Shown here: positions 1-8,920 of the stretch, in pieces
How the letters are laid out: every line of letters begins with the position of its first letter
Numbering within the stretch: the first letter of the stretch is position 1
Source: Gemmatimonadota bacterium
GTDB lineage: Bacteria > Gemmatimonadota > Gemmatimonadetes > Longimicrobiales > Gaopeijiaceae
NCBI GenBank assembly: GCA_022825135.1
Contig: JAJDYN010000009.1
Location: forward strand, 1 to 58,388
Length of the DNA stretch: 58,388 nt
Reading direction: 5' to 3'
Translations under genes and position numbers: made by a program
The notes under the pieces: generated by a model
What the model was told of the DNA's origin: nothing
The model's database searches: none
What the model saw: only the letters and a program-made list of their open reading frames with translations

Positions 1-431
1 GTCGCCTGCGCCATGCTCAGAAACCAGACCTGCTACCGGCCCGGACAACTTGCAGAAGATCATGCGGCCTGATCTCATCCATCGTCGCGGGGTTACAGCC
101 CCGCTTCAGGAAGTGTTGAAAAATGGTGGGGAGTCCCCCACCTCGGCATGCCTCGATGGGCATCGGGCAGGATGGCGATGTACAACGCCATCCTCCCCTC
201 CGCTTCGGGGTCGCTCCGCCCCAGCAGTCCCTACGGGAAGGTTGTTGAGCCGGGTGGAGCCGGCGACCACGTTCGCGATTCTCTGACCGAGACCGACATC
301 GCGCGAGGGTGCGGTCGGGGACCTGCCCGAGGGCCAGGGTGTCGTGACGACGATCCGGCGCACCGTCCCGCATGGAGCCGAACCGGTGCAACGGCGCCTG
401 CGCCCAGAGCCGCTTCAGCGGACGCCGGTTC

Positions 432-476
432 CCTTTGTGTTCCCATCGGAAGCCAGTCCCGACGGGAACACAAAGG
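432..476. repeat. 13-bp perfect inverted repeat
   Basis: Left arm 432-444 (CCTTTGTGTTCCC) is the exact reverse complement of right arm 464-476, separated by 19 bases. It lies in gene-free DNA, has no T-run on either side and is not obviously next to a promoter. It could be an operator, a transcript hairpin or an element end; the sequence does not decide. Confidence 0.7.
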
Positions 477-942
477 TTGTCTTCAAGAATCGTGGCCGAG
501 GGTTCGCCGCCAGTCGCGGCCCGGCCGATGCGCTGGCCGCCGAGGGCGCGATCATGGCTCCCGGGGCAGCCGCCGTCGCTGCCACGGGGACGGGGAGTCC
601 CTGGGCGCGTCACGCCGCGGACGACCGGGCTTGCTGGGTTGGGAAGGGGCCCGACCCCGGCGGAGGGACGGGCGCAGTCCGTCCCGGAGGCCGGGAGGAC
701 CGGCGCCGATGCGGCGGCAACGCCGACCACGCCGCCCGCCGGTCACGACGCAGGGCTCACCCGCGAAACGGACGGCCTCGACCGGCGAGAGAACATTCGG
801 CGACTGGCCGCCTGGGGGACGTTCGGACTCCGCGGAAGTGGCCGAATTCCCCAACCGCGAACGCTGCCGGAGCGCGGGTTTTCCGGGGGATCGAAGGGGG
901 GCAGGGCCACCCTCGCCAGCCCCGCCGTGTATTACGGAGGGT

Positions 943-980
943 AGGCTGGCTTAGCAACCATAGCGTGGCTAAGCCAGCCT
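943..980. terminator. 13-bp inverted repeat downstream of propeller gene
   Basis: Arms 943-955 (AGGCTGGCTTAGC) and 968-980 are exact reverse complements with a 12-base loop. The repeat sits about 20 bases beyond the stop codon of the minus-strand propeller gene, the usual place for a transcript-ending hairpin. There is no T-run after the stem, so a classical Rho-independent terminator is not proven; mRNA 3'-end protection is an alternative. Confidence 0.45.
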
Positions 981-998
981 TGGGACGCCTCCGAAAAC

Positions 999-2129
999 TC
1001 ACTTGGAAAAGGGAGGGAATCGTAGCAGCCGAGTGGTCCCGTCGTACTCAGACCAAGTGAGCCGTAGCTCTGGGTGGACCGGGTCAATCGCCGAAGGCAA
1101 AGCAAGCACAGACGCCGGTCCGAGTGTCCAAGATCGTAGCAGGCCGCCGTCTGGCGAGAAGAGGTCTTGGCTTCTTCTTTCTCCATCATCAACGTGCATT
1201 CCGTTGACCACCAGCAACCGTCCGTCGGCAAAGACCATGAAGTCTTGAACGATGGAGTAATCCACGCGCCATTGCCCGTCCGGTGTCATTGGCGCCCGTA
1301 GCATCCTCATGGCTGCTCTGGGAACGCAACCCCTAACGACCACTTCATGCTGCTCCGTGTCCGTGATTCTCCATATCTCGTAAGGCTGCACAAAAGCGAG
1401 ATACAGATGTCCGTCCTGGCCGATCCTGGGAATGGTCTCGGTTCTGCCGCTCCAGTATAGCGGTGGCCTGCCCGCCCATGAGTCATCGAACTCTAGCAAG
1501 ACTCGGCTCTCTCCGGTGGCGGGATCGTAAGCCACCACCAAGGGTTGCGGAAGCCATTTCGCTCCGCTTGGGAGAGCGGCGAAGTGGCGGGCAACGCTGG
1601 ACAAATACACGAGAGACCCGTCCGTCGTGAGGTCGGTCGGGACCAACGGAAGCTGGCTCTCGCGCAAAAAACTACCGTCCTCGCGGAACACGACCACGCT
1701 CCCTGCCCTGCCTCCGTCCGCTACGAATATCCGACCGGTTTCGTCCATCGTGGCAGCAACCGGGAGTTCGTACTCGCCAGGGCCCGGTCCCTCTCGGCCG
1801 ATCACACGATGAACGTTTAGCTCTTGGTCGAGGAGCATCACCTGCCGGGATTCTCTGTCCACACCGAGAATCAGGCCACTTGGCGTGAACTGCGCGGAGG
1901 TTACGAAAGGTGCCTCAGGCTCGATCATGATTTGGCGCTCGGCAAGCACCGTCCCCTCAAGGTCTTCGCGTTCCAGAGAACAGGCGTACACCACGGGATG
2001 TTCGGGAGGCGGCGGAGGCGCCTGCGCCTCCGCTGGCCCCGCGAACGCCATCCCAGCCACCAAAACGGCGGAACAACGGAATTGGCCGCTAGGTATGGTT
2101 CGACCGATCACCAACCAAAGGTCGGTCAT
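999..2129 (-). CDS. secreted six-bladed beta-propeller-like protein
   Basis: A 376-aa protein with an N-terminal Sec-type signal ending near residue 36 (small residues then AEAQA). The mature part carries repeated strand-rich segments of NHL/6-bladed propeller style, e.g. VDRESRQVMLLDQ, GREGPGPGEYELPVAA and DETGRIFVADGG; the GEGPGEY-type motif is typical of this hypothetical family. No catalytic residues are apparent, so it is probably a periplasmic or surface binding protein. The frame is open to a TTG at 2186, but the ATG at 2129 places the signal peptide at the N-terminus, so it was preferred. It stands alone. Its codons look less GC-rich than its neighbours. Exact ligand unknown. Confidence 0.8.
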   Translation of the reverse strand: MTDLWLVIGRTIPSGQFRCSAVLVAGMAFAGPAEAQAPPPPPEHPVVYACSLEREDLEGTVLAERQIMIEPEAPFVTSAQFTPSGLILGVDRESRQVMLLDQELNVHRVIGREGPGPGEYELPVAATMDETGRIFVADGGRAGSVVVFREDGSFLRESQLPLVPTDLTTDGSLVYLSSVARHFAALPSGAKWLPQPLVVAYDPATGESRVLLEFDDSWAGRPPLYWSGRTETIPRIGQDGHLYLAFVQPYEIWRITDTEQHEVVVRGCVPRAAMRMLRAPMTPDGQWRVDYSIVQDFMVFADGRLLVVNGMHVDDGERRSQDLFSPDGGLLRSWTLGPASVLALPSAIDPVHPELRLTWSEYDGTTRLLRFPPFSK

Positions 2130-2233
2130 GTCCCGAACCGCCCCCGCAATGCTGCAGACTTGGTGAGCCGTAGGAGGGGGCAGCAAACATGGGAGACTTC
2201 CTCTTTATGACCAGCCACCTCAGGCTTCCCACC

Positions 2234-2524
2234 TCACCCCTCAAGGTCTACGCAGCTATCGCTGGTACTGGTGTTCGTCGAACTTGAGCCATTCGAGCAC
2301 GTCGTGGTGTACGTCACGCTCGTACGAGTGCAAGTGCCCGTTAGCGTCCAATAGGTCATGCTGGACGCTGTCCTCGTGGTGGTGCAACCACCGCTACTCG
2401 GAGCGGGTACAGCGGCTTCCAGAGCGGGTACAGCGGCTTCCAGAACAGGTAGCGCGCTTAAGTCACCTGCGCTGAACAAGGCGGCGACAGCTAATGCGTT
2501 TACGATCAAATGCTTGTGTGACAT
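2234..2524 (-). CDS. small secreted Cys/Thr-rich protein
   Basis: A 96-aa protein of unknown function. The start at 2524 is supported by a GGAG five bases upstream and by a clean signal peptide (MSHKHLIVNALAVAALFSAG...). After it comes a seven-residue duplication (LEAAVPA twice), then a Thr/Ser-rich tail with four cysteines (SGGCTTT, TGTCTRT, TTTCSNG, SDSCVD), suggesting two disulfides outside the cytoplasm. The duplication is a 21-bp DNA tandem repeat. No homologous family is recognised; it could be a secreted peptide, a small surface protein or a recent orphan gene. Confidence 0.55.
   Translation of the reverse strand: MSHKHLIVNALAVAALFSAGDLSALPVLEAAVPALEAAVPAPSSGGCTTTRTASSMTYWTLTGTCTRTSVTYTTTCSNGSSSTNTSTSDSCVDLEG
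2401..2442. repeat. 21-bp tandem duplication
   Basis: Two perfect, adjacent copies of a 21-bp unit (2401-2421 and 2422-2442; GAGCGGGTACAGCGGCTTCC plus A), inside the small secreted protein gene and in frame. A third partial copy starts just after. Copy number is likely to vary by replication slippage. Confidence 0.9.
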
Positions 2525-2621
2525 GCTGGCTCCTTTCGTATTCGTGTGAACGTCCAAAAAATGACCGCCACCACTACTACAGCGAGGTTCCCGGCCTGTC
2601 AAGTGACGCGGACCGAGGGGT

Positions 2622-3380
2622 TTACTGCGGGTTGGAGAGCTGCTTCACGCGTTCGACAGCTCGACGGTGGGTGACCGTACTCCCCGCGCAGACGCCCGGC
2701 CACCGCCAGCTCAGACGGCGTTGAGGGAGTCCCGCCATTCGGATCCGGTTTTCCCGATTTTGCGGTACGGTCCAGCAGGGTCCAGTCCAGCGGCAGGAAG
2801 CGCAGATCGTGCAGCCCTGTAAGTAGTTAGACGATTTCCTGCCGGGATTTGTACCTCTGGGGTTCCGCTTCTTCCACATGCGCACCGTCCGCTCCAGCTT
2901 CGCCGCCGAGCCGGCGCGCGCGAACTCGAGCAGCTCCGCCTCGCGCTCGGGGGTCGCAACCCGGGTGAGCGCCCGGACCTTGGCGTACGAAATGGTGCCG
3001 TCCCGCAGAGCATCGGCGGTCTGAGGCAGGCGCTCCAGCGCGCGGGCGGTCCGTACCCGTTCGCGGGCCGTGCCGATCCTGGTGCCGGTCCTCCAGGCCA
3101 GCCATTCGGCGCAGGAGGAGAAGCCGCCGTCCTTCCATCCGCCCCGCCGGTCGAAGTCGGCGATCAGCGTCATCATCCGCGCCTCGGCGGAGTTGATGCA
3201 GGCCGCCAATTCCGCGATGCGCTCGCCCAGCTTGTGGAGTTCGTCGTCGTCTCCCGAGGGCTCGCGACCGGACGGTGCGGGGTCGGCGTCGAGTGGAACA
3301 CCCATCGGCTCCCGTACCATCGCAGGCCACGGGGACGGCTTCCGGCGAGTGTCGTAGAGAACGTTCGCAGGCGCGGTCAT
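2622..3380 (-). pseudogene. DUF222/HNH-type protein, C-terminus lost
   Basis: Residues 1 to about 175 match the start of the DUF222 (13E12-like) family: an acidic linker, then AELAACINSAEARMMTLIADFD, GFSSCAEWLAWRTGT, ALERLPQTADALRDGTISYAKVRALTRVA and a VRMWKK segment. Intact family members are about 400-500 aa and usually end with an HNH nuclease. Here homology stops after VRMWKKRN; the remaining 70 residues look like out-of-frame sequence, and no HNH motif follows in any frame before the next gene. The ATG at 3380 has a good GGAG. It is probably a deletion/frameshift remnant of a mobile, 13E12-type gene. Confidence 0.65.
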
Positions 3381-3768
3381 CAATCCTCCAACGTTGGTTT
3401 GCGCAATGACTTACGTACAAATATAACGGCGCCGGAATCGGCTTCTCAGGATGCCCCGCAGTGGCCGAAACGGGGTCGGGAGACCTTCGGAAGAGGAAGC
3501 CGCCCGCGAATGCCGTCAGCGAGCCCGTCAGCGCCTCTGGCGGGCCAGGAAAGAAGGGGTCCCGGACTCCGCCGGATCGCGAACCCCAAATTCGTCAATG
3601 GCGGAATGGGACTGCCAAATGTGAATTCAGGACGCGGCCCAGGCGTGCCGCCAACCCTTGGCGAACAACTCGCCAATGGCGCGCGACCGCCCGTCAATAG
3701 CGGAACGGGACTACCGAATGCGAATTCGGGCAGCCGGACCACGCAATCCGCGCCGCCGCCCGCCTCCC
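3381..3768. repeat. intergenic region with two imperfect 40-bp direct repeats
   Basis: This gap lies between the TonB receptor stop and the DUF222 start. Segments 3593-3632 and 3692-3731 share about 33 of 40 bases (CGTCAATNGCGGAANGGGAC...GAATTC). Six of the seven differences are transitions and several are spaced seven bases apart, which does not fit codon constraint. Between them is a perfect 7-bp hairpin, 3658-3664 with 3670-3676 (TTGGCGA/TCGCCAA). It may be a REP-like element or a duplicated 3' UTR. No gene is credible here. Confidence 0.6.
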
Positions 3769-6700
3769 TCAGAACACCCGATACGTCGCCGACAGCTTGA
3801 CGCGCCGGCCCTTCGCGCTGTGGGTGAAGCCGTCGAATGACTGCTCCCACTTCACGTAGGGCGGGGCGACATCCATCAGATTCAGCAGCGACAGCGAGAC
3901 GCCCAGCCCCCGCGAGGGGCGCCAGAGCGCGGTGGCGTCCAGCGTCACGAAGCTGCCGATGTCCTCGTACTCGCTTCCCGCTTCGTCGTGATCCCTGTAG
4001 GAGGAGATGTAGTTCACGTAGCCGACGACGCTGTAATCGGACCACCCGTAGCTTCCGAACAGCCTTCCCTTCACGCTCGGGAGAGGCGGGGCGATGGGGT
4101 TGTACTTGTTGAGTTGCCCGGCCCCTTCCTGCGAGGACGCGAGCTCGACGCCCCCGACGTTCAGCGGCTCCATCGAATAACTGCTCGTGTACGTCGCCTC
4201 CAGCCCCGCGTTCAGGATGCCTTCTCCGGCCTGGGAGCGGGCGTTCAACTGGAAGTCGAAGCCGGAGGTCTTCACGCCCGGCCAGTTGACCAGGTCGACG
4301 TGGATGCGCTCGATGCCGGTGACGTCGCAGGTGCCGGTGCCGCGCCCGTCGGAGCAGGTCACGAAGTCCTTGATCGCGTTCCTTGAGGCACCGCCCTCGT
4401 GGTACAGCGCGGTGACGGCGTTGTAGGGCACCACGGCGATCACGTTCTCGAAGTCGTAGCTCCAGTAGTCGGCGGTGAACTGCACCGGGACGAAGCCCGA
4501 TTCGTCGGCGATCGACAGGACGAAGCCCGCGTTGTAGGTGAACGCCTGCTCCGGCTCGAGGTCCTTGCTGCCGTAGGTGTCTACCGCCTTGTATACGCCG
4601 GCCTCGTTCACGTAGGCGAGCGCCGTGACCCGGTCCTCGTTCAGGTCGTCGACCGAGGGGGCGCGGAAGGTCGTCTGCAGCGAGCCGCGCAGCGCGAACC
4701 GGTCGGAGACGTCGTAGCGGATGGCCATCTTCGGGTTGAAGGTGCTGGCGACGCTGTAGAACTCGTAGTTGGCGGCCAGCTGCACGTGGAGGCGGTCGTT
4801 CGCCAGGTGCATGGGGAGCTCGCCGAAGAACCGGTGCACGGTCTGGTTGTCGGCGTAGGGATAGGTTCCCGTGGTGAACGTGAACGGGCCCGCCCTTTCC
4901 AGGCAGGCGCTGCTGCCGAGCACGGAACAGGGGTTGATGTTCAGGTTGCCGGCATCGTTGACGCTCGCGTCGACGTCGAACCAGCGGAACTGGTAGCCGA
5001 CGGCGTAGTTCTCGGCCGCGCCGCTGCTCCCGGTCAGCGTCGCATCGGCGACCAGCATGTTCGCGGCGCTGAACACGTCGACCTCTTCGTTGATCCACGC
5101 GATCAGTTCGGCGTCGTTCGCCAGGTTGGGCGAGAAGTCGGGATTGGCCTCGCCGACGAAGCGCGCGCCCGGTTGCTGGGAGTGCTGGAGGGCGTTGCTG
5201 AAGGGGTTGTAAAACTGGCAGTCGCCCTGTCCCGCCATCCGGCTCCCCGTCGGGCCCAGCGCCATGCCCGAGGCCGAGTTGGGATCGGCGACCACGTCGA
5301 CCCCGCAGTCGGGACCGCCGAAGCCGCGGAAGGCCAGGAACTTGCGGTAGGCGTATTCCGCGGGCTGGTTCACGTTGCCCGAGGAACGGGAGTAGCTGAC
5401 GGCCAGATTCAGCCGGTTGTCGTGCCCCTCCAGGGCGTCGATGCCGGTGTCCAGGGAAGCCGACGCCCGATGGGTGCGGGAATTCCGGTGCAGCGTCCGT
5501 CCGGGACCGGAGTGCCCGACGAGCCGCCCGAAGAAGTACCAGTCACTCTCCAGGCAGTCGCCGCTGCCCATGAACCCCACGTTGGATGCGTACTGCTGGC
5601 AGAAGGCCTGCCGTCCCGGGTTCTCCGGGGGCACGATCTGAAGCCCGTCGTAGGGGCTGATGGGGGGGAACGACGGGGTCGTGACCCACTCCGGCGTGTC
5701 CGCCTCGGCGAACAGGCCCTCGATGTGGAAACTCGTGTTGTCTCCGACCTCGCCGTTGATTTCGGCGAAGGCCCGGAAGTGGCTGGACTCTTCGAGGAGG
5801 TTGTCCCAGGGCTGGTAGCGGAACCGGCAGGTGTAGGTCTCGAGGAAGCCGCCGAATTCCAGGCAGCGCGGATCGATGAAGATGTCGTCGTCCGAGAAGT
5901 GCGCGGTCGAGAGTTTGTCGATGAGATCCGCGGAGCTTTCCATCCCGGTCAGTGAAGGCGTGAGAAACGCCCCCGGGTTTCCGGTCCACGACCAGGCGCC
6001 GGCCCCGGGCTCGAACGGGTGCAGCGCCCAGTCCCGCTCTTCCGGGGTGAGCCGCTGGCGGGTCAGGTATTCGGCGGACAGGACCGCGGTCACGCGATCG
6101 CCCAGCCGCCGTCCCACGATGCCGGCCACGTTGCTGTCGCCGGCACCGGCGAAGTACTCGTGCGAGGCGGTCACCTCCGTCCCCTCGAAGTCGCCGCGGG
6201 TGAGGAAGTTGGCGACCCCGGCGACGGCGTCCGACCCGTAGATGGCGGACGCGCCCTCCTTCAGCACTTCGATGCGGTCGATCGCGATCGACGGGAACGC
6301 GTTGATGTCGACGTAGCGTCCGCCGATCAGGCGGGCCGGGAGGTAGACCTGGCGCCGGCCGTTGAGCAGCACGAGGGTCCGCGACGCGCCGAGGCCGCGC
6401 AGGTTGACGTTGGCCACGGTCTCGGGAACGGCGGCGATTTCGTTGGCGTTGTACCAGCTCTGACGCTCGCCGACCACCCCGTGGCTCACGCCGAGGGCCT
6501 TGAAGAACTCGGTCACGAGCGGAAAGCCCTGTTCCTCCAGCTTGCGGCGGGCCGCCACCGCCACCGAGTAGGGCAGCTCCGTGGCCGCCGCCTCCGCGCT
6601 GGTGCCGGTCACGACCACCTCGTCGAGCTCGAGGGCCGTGAAGCTCAGCCGCAGGTCGACCGTGGTGGCCTCCCCGGGAGCTACGGTGACCCCTTCGGTC

Positions 6701-6972
6701 ACCGCCAGGTAGCCCAGGATGTTGGTGGAGAGCTGGTGCGCGCCCGCGGGCACATCCTGGATCGAGTAGCGGCCGTCGGCGTCCGTAACCGCCCCGATGC
6801 CGAGCGCCTCGATGAAGACCTGTGCGCCCGCGAGCGGCCGGCCATCGGCGATGTCGGTTACGGAGCCCTGGATGGATCCCGTGGATTGTGCCGAAACCGG
6901 AACCGCGGGGAGAGCGCCGACGAGCGCCAGTGACAGCAAGACGCGCGGTGATCCTGAGAGCCATCTACCCAT
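3769..6972 (-). CDS. TonB-dependent outer-membrane receptor
   Basis: A 1067-aa outer-membrane transporter that imports large or scarce nutrients using TonB energy. It has a signal peptide ending near SAQS (residue 29), a carboxypeptidase-regulatory-like domain (about 30-115, with GAVTDADGRYSI), a TonB-box-like DEVVVTGT, a plug domain (about 130-270, with RTLVLLNGRR and IEVLKEGASAIYGSDAVAGVANF), then a long beta-barrel ending in an aromatic residue (YRVF). Start: AAGGAGG nine bases upstream favours the ATG at 6972. The combination of carboxypeptidase-like domain and plug is the Bacteroidota/Gemmatimonadota style. No SusD partner is adjacent, so the substrate is open. The upstream cytochrome c gene is co-oriented. 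Confidence 0.95.
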   Translation of the reverse strand: MGRWLSGSPRVLLSLALVGALPAVPVSAQSTGSIQGSVTDIADGRPLAGAQVFIEALGIGAVTDADGRYSIQDVPAGAHQLSTNILGYLAVTEGVTVAPGEATTVDLRLSFTALELDEVVVTGTSAEAAATELPYSVAVAARRKLEEQGFPLVTEFFKALGVSHGVVGERQSWYNANEIAAVPETVANVNLRGLGASRTLVLLNGRRQVYLPARLIGGRYVDINAFPSIAIDRIEVLKEGASAIYGSDAVAGVANFLTRGDFEGTEVTASHEYFAGAGDSNVAGIVGRRLGDRVTAVLSAEYLTRQRLTPEERDWALHPFEPGAGAWSWTGNPGAFLTPSLTGMESSADLIDKLSTAHFSDDDIFIDPRCLEFGGFLETYTCRFRYQPWDNLLEESSHFRAFAEINGEVGDNTSFHIEGLFAEADTPEWVTTPSFPPISPYDGLQIVPPENPGRQAFCQQYASNVGFMGSGDCLESDWYFFGRLVGHSGPGRTLHRNSRTHRASASLDTGIDALEGHDNRLNLAVSYSRSSGNVNQPAEYAYRKFLAFRGFGGPDCGVDVVADPNSASGMALGPTGSRMAGQGDCQFYNPFSNALQHSQQPGARFVGEANPDFSPNLANDAELIAWINEEVDVFSAANMLVADATLTGSSGAAENYAVGYQFRWFDVDASVNDAGNLNINPCSVLGSSACLERAGPFTFTTGTYPYADNQTVHRFFGELPMHLANDRLHVQLAANYEFYSVASTFNPKMAIRYDVSDRFALRGSLQTTFRAPSVDDLNEDRVTALAYVNEAGVYKAVDTYGSKDLEPEQAFTYNAGFVLSIADESGFVPVQFTADYWSYDFENVIAVVPYNAVTALYHEGGASRNAIKDFVTCSDGRGTGTCDVTGIERIHVDLVNWPGVKTSGFDFQLNARSQAGEGILNAGLEATYTSSYSMEPLNVGGVELASSQEGAGQLNKYNPIAPPLPSVKGRLFGSYGWSDYSVVGYVNYISSYRDHDEAGSEYEDIGSFVTLDATALWRPSRGLGVSLSLLNLMDVAPPYVKWEQSFDGFTHSAKGRRVKLSATYRVF

Positions 6973-7089
6973 TGCCAGCATCCTCCTTCTCAGGCCGGCG
7001 TACCCTTCTCCTCGGAGCGATGCCCTGGCCATTCACCCGGGAGTATCCTGGCCTGTCGTAGAACTGTCGCAAAAAAGTCGCGGTTTCGT

Positions 7090-7113
7090 CGCTATCCCGA
7101 GCCCAAGATAGCG
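7090..7113 (-). terminator. hairpin between cytochrome c and TonB receptor
   Basis: Arms 7090-7096 (CGCTATC) and 7107-7113 (GATAGCG) form a perfect 7-bp stem about 34 bases past the cytochrome stop on the minus strand. A run of six T follows, but 13 bases after the stem, further than in a classical terminator. The pentamer GTCGC occurs three times around it. It may separate the two transcripts or be part of the receptor leader. Confidence 0.35.
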
Positions 7114-7146
7114 CCCGCCGCCGGACAGGGCACTACCCCGAGGACG

Positions 7147-7560
7147 CTAGCGCTGGCGATTGGCCTCGATCAGCACCCGTTCCAGGGACTCGCGGGCGGC
7201 GCCGAGCTCGACTTCGCCGGGGGGTAGGCCATTCAACTGCAGGATGTAGGCGATGACGTCGGCGTACTGCTGGACGGGGAGGGAGCCGGGCTGGTCTTCG
7301 GGCATGAGCGAGTAGATGTCGTCGAAGAGCGCGGCGACGCTGGCGCCGGCCCAGGATCGGATGAAGGCTCCGACGAACTCCTCGTCGTCGTGGCACTCGC
7401 GGCAGACGGCCTCGATGACCTCGGCCCCGCGCGCCGCCTGCTCTTCGGTGTAGACGCCGTCGAGGGTGGTTACCCGCTCTTCGGTCTGCGCATTGGCGGG
7501 CAGGGCCGCTCCCAGGGAGAGCAGCGCCATGGCTGCAACGAGTGCTCCGGTCCGTTTCAT
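7147..7560 (-). CDS. small periplasmic class-I cytochrome c
   Basis: A 137-aa protein with a Sec signal (MKRTGALVAAMALLSL... cleaved near PANAQ) and one haem-binding CxxCH motif (C53-R-E-C56-H57). The distal methionine is probably M86 in SLMPEDQPGSL, the standard class-I arrangement. It should act as a periplasmic electron carrier or as a small subunit of a quinoprotein-type dehydrogenase. The frame is open further upstream, but the ATG at 7560 has GGAG six bases away and puts the signal sequence at the start. No dehydrogenase is adjacent. Confidence 0.85.
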   Translation of the reverse strand: MKRTGALVAAMALLSLGAALPANAQTEERVTTLDGVYTEEQAARGAEVIEAVCRECHDDEEFVGAFIRSWAGASVAALFDDIYSLMPEDQPGSLPVQQYADVIAYILQLNGLPPGEVELGAARESLERVLIEANRQR

Positions 7561-7672
7561 CCCGCGCTCCAAAGATGCCATTACATTTGAACCCATAGCT
7601 TTTGAAGATCGTACGTCGGGCTCATGGCGGTCAAGTTGAGTCAGGCAGTCATCACTCCCAGAGGCTCTCTCC

Positions 7673-8134
7673 TTGGAAATCGCGCTCCTGTCATCGGCGT
7701 TTGCGGCCTCCGTGGCCAGCGGGCTGGTGCCGTTCGTGAACGCGGAAGTCGTGGTGGCGGCGGCCGCCGTCGCGGTGCCCGGACCCCAGGTGTGGCTGGT
7801 AGTTACGGTGTGTTCGCTGGGCCAGATGATCGCCAAGGCCGCCCTCTACGCGCTGGCTCGCTGGCTGCCCCGGAGACTGCCGGCCCGGGCGACGCGCCAC
7901 CTCGAGCGCGCTTCCGAAAAGACCAGGCGACTCGAGCAGGCCGGATGGACGCTGATCCTGGTCAGCGCGTTCGTGGGGCTGCCGCCCTTCTACGTGATCT
8001 CGCTGGCAGCGGGCATCGTGCGCACCAACTTCGCCGCGTTCCTGACGCTGGGCTTCGCCGGCCGCTGGGCCCGATTCGCGATCCTGGCGTACGGGGCGGC
8101 AGCCGCGGGCGGGGCCATCCAGGGCGGCTTCTGA
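7673..8134 (+). CDS. VTT-domain (DedA/YqaA-like) membrane protein
   Basis: A 153-aa hydrophobic protein with about four membrane segments and a central charged stretch (RWLPRRLPARATRHLERASEKTRRLEQAG). The layout E-V at the end of helix 1, the Arg-rich loop and the P-P-F-Y-V-I-S-L-A-A-G motif are those of small VTT/YqaA proteins of the DedA superfamily, thought to move lipids across membranes. Start is TTG; no ATG lies near the beginning of the domain. Its stop is immediately followed by the sirtuin frame, so the two are likely co-transcribed, and it is divergent from the cytochrome gene. Substrate unknown. Confidence 0.75.
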   Translation: MEIALLSSAFAASVASGLVPFVNAEVVVAAAAVAVPGPQVWLVVTVCSLGQMIAKAALYALARWLPRRLPARATRHLERASEKTRRLEQAGWTLILVSAFVGLPPFYVISLAAGIVRTNFAAFLTLGFAGRWARFAILAYGAAAAGGAIQGGF

Positions 8135-8169
8135 GCACCTCGGTCGACCTTGAGCGGGCGCGGCGGCTG

Positions 8170-8886
8170 GTGCGCAAAGCCCGGCGGGTGGTCGCGCTCA
8201 CGGGCGCGGGCATCTCGGCCGAGTCGGGGGTGCCCACCTTCCGCGACGCGGGCGGGCTGTGGCGCAACTACCGGCCGGAGGATCTCGCCACCCCGCAGGC
8301 GTTCGCGCGGGATCCGCGCACCGCGTGGGAGTGGTACGACTGGCGGCGGTCGGTCCTGGCGGGGTGCGCTCCCAACCCGGGGCACCGCGCGCTGGCACGG
8401 TTTTTCCTCGGGCGCGGGGCGGCCGGGCTGGTGACCCAGAACGTAGACGGCCTGCACACCCGCGCGGCGGTGGAGGAGGCGGGCGAGGAGCCGCCGGAGC
8501 CGGCACTACCGGTCGAGCTGCACGGGGCGGTCGGGCGGGACCGCTGCAACCGCTGCGAGGCGCGCTTTCCCGCCGAGCCCCTGGGCGACGCACTGCCGCG
8601 GTGCGACTCGTGCGGTGGCCTGCGCCGCCCGGACGTGGTGCTGTTCGGCGAGTCGCTCGACGGCGACGTGCTGGCCCGCGCCTACTCGCTGGCCGAACGC
8701 GCCGACCTCTGTCTGGTGGTGGGAACCAGCGCGGTAGTCTACCCGGCGGCGGCGGTCCCGCTGGCCACTCTGGAGGCCGGCGGCAGCCTCATCGAGGTGA
8801 ACCTGGAGGACACCCCGCTCACCCGATCCGCCACGGTGGCGCTGCGGGGGGCGGCGGGGGAGGTGCTCCCGGCCCTGCTGGACTGA
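8170..8886 (+). CDS. NAD-dependent protein deacylase, SIR2 family
   Basis: A class-III sirtuin that removes acyl groups from lysines using NAD. Visible motifs in order: GAGISAESGVPTFRD (NAD binding), TQNVDGLH, the catalytic His in ELHGAVG, a zinc site made of CNRC and CDSC, PDVVLFGE, and VVGTSAVVYPAA. The first standard start in phase is GTG at 8170, but similarity to family N-termini (a VDLERARRL-like helix) begins about 13 codons upstream, where a CTG overlaps the VTT stop (CTGA); the true start may be that non-standard codon. The domain is complete. Target proteins cannot be deduced. Confidence 0.9.
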   Translation: MRKARRVVALTGAGISAESGVPTFRDAGGLWRNYRPEDLATPQAFARDPRTAWEWYDWRRSVLAGCAPNPGHRALARFFLGRGAAGLVTQNVDGLHTRAAVEEAGEEPPEPALPVELHGAVGRDRCNRCEARFPAEPLGDALPRCDSCGGLRRPDVVLFGESLDGDVLARAYSLAERADLCLVVGTSAVVYPAAAVPLATLEAGGSLIEVNLEDTPLTRSATVALRGAAGEVLPALLD

Positions 8887-8920
8887 GAGCACCTACGCAG
8901 CTCACCCCTCCGCATACCTC

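Larger units (their letters stand above)
1..998. other. gene-free left edge with inverted repeats
   Basis: No reading frame here looks like a real protein: all six-frame translations are Arg/Pro/Gly-rich low-complexity strings with no recognisable motif and no convincing ribosome binding site. The stretch holds two perfect 13-bp inverted repeats, listed separately, and a short GC hairpin near position 95. It may be a degraded gene or mobile element remnant, but nothing in it identifies which. Confidence 0.6.

Noticed and set aside
87..124. CRISPR-repeat-like segment: GC hairpin (GCGGGG-TTACAG-CCCCGC) followed by TTGAAAA
   Set aside because: Only one copy is visible; neither side shows a second repeat at the distance expected for a spacer, and no cas gene is present.
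17..954. Several 80-270 aa open frames on both strands at the left edge
   Set aside because: They are Arg/Pro/Gly-rich, overlap one another and show no motif or ribosome binding site; high GC alone produces them.
3446..5098. 550-aa minus-strand frame inside the TonB receptor
   Set aside because: It is the receptor gene read in another frame, Arg-rich and low-complexity.
4399..5955. 518-aa plus-strand frame antisense to the TonB receptor
   Set aside because: It mirrors the receptor codons, lacks a family match, and its strand has no promoter or Shine-Dalgarno logic.
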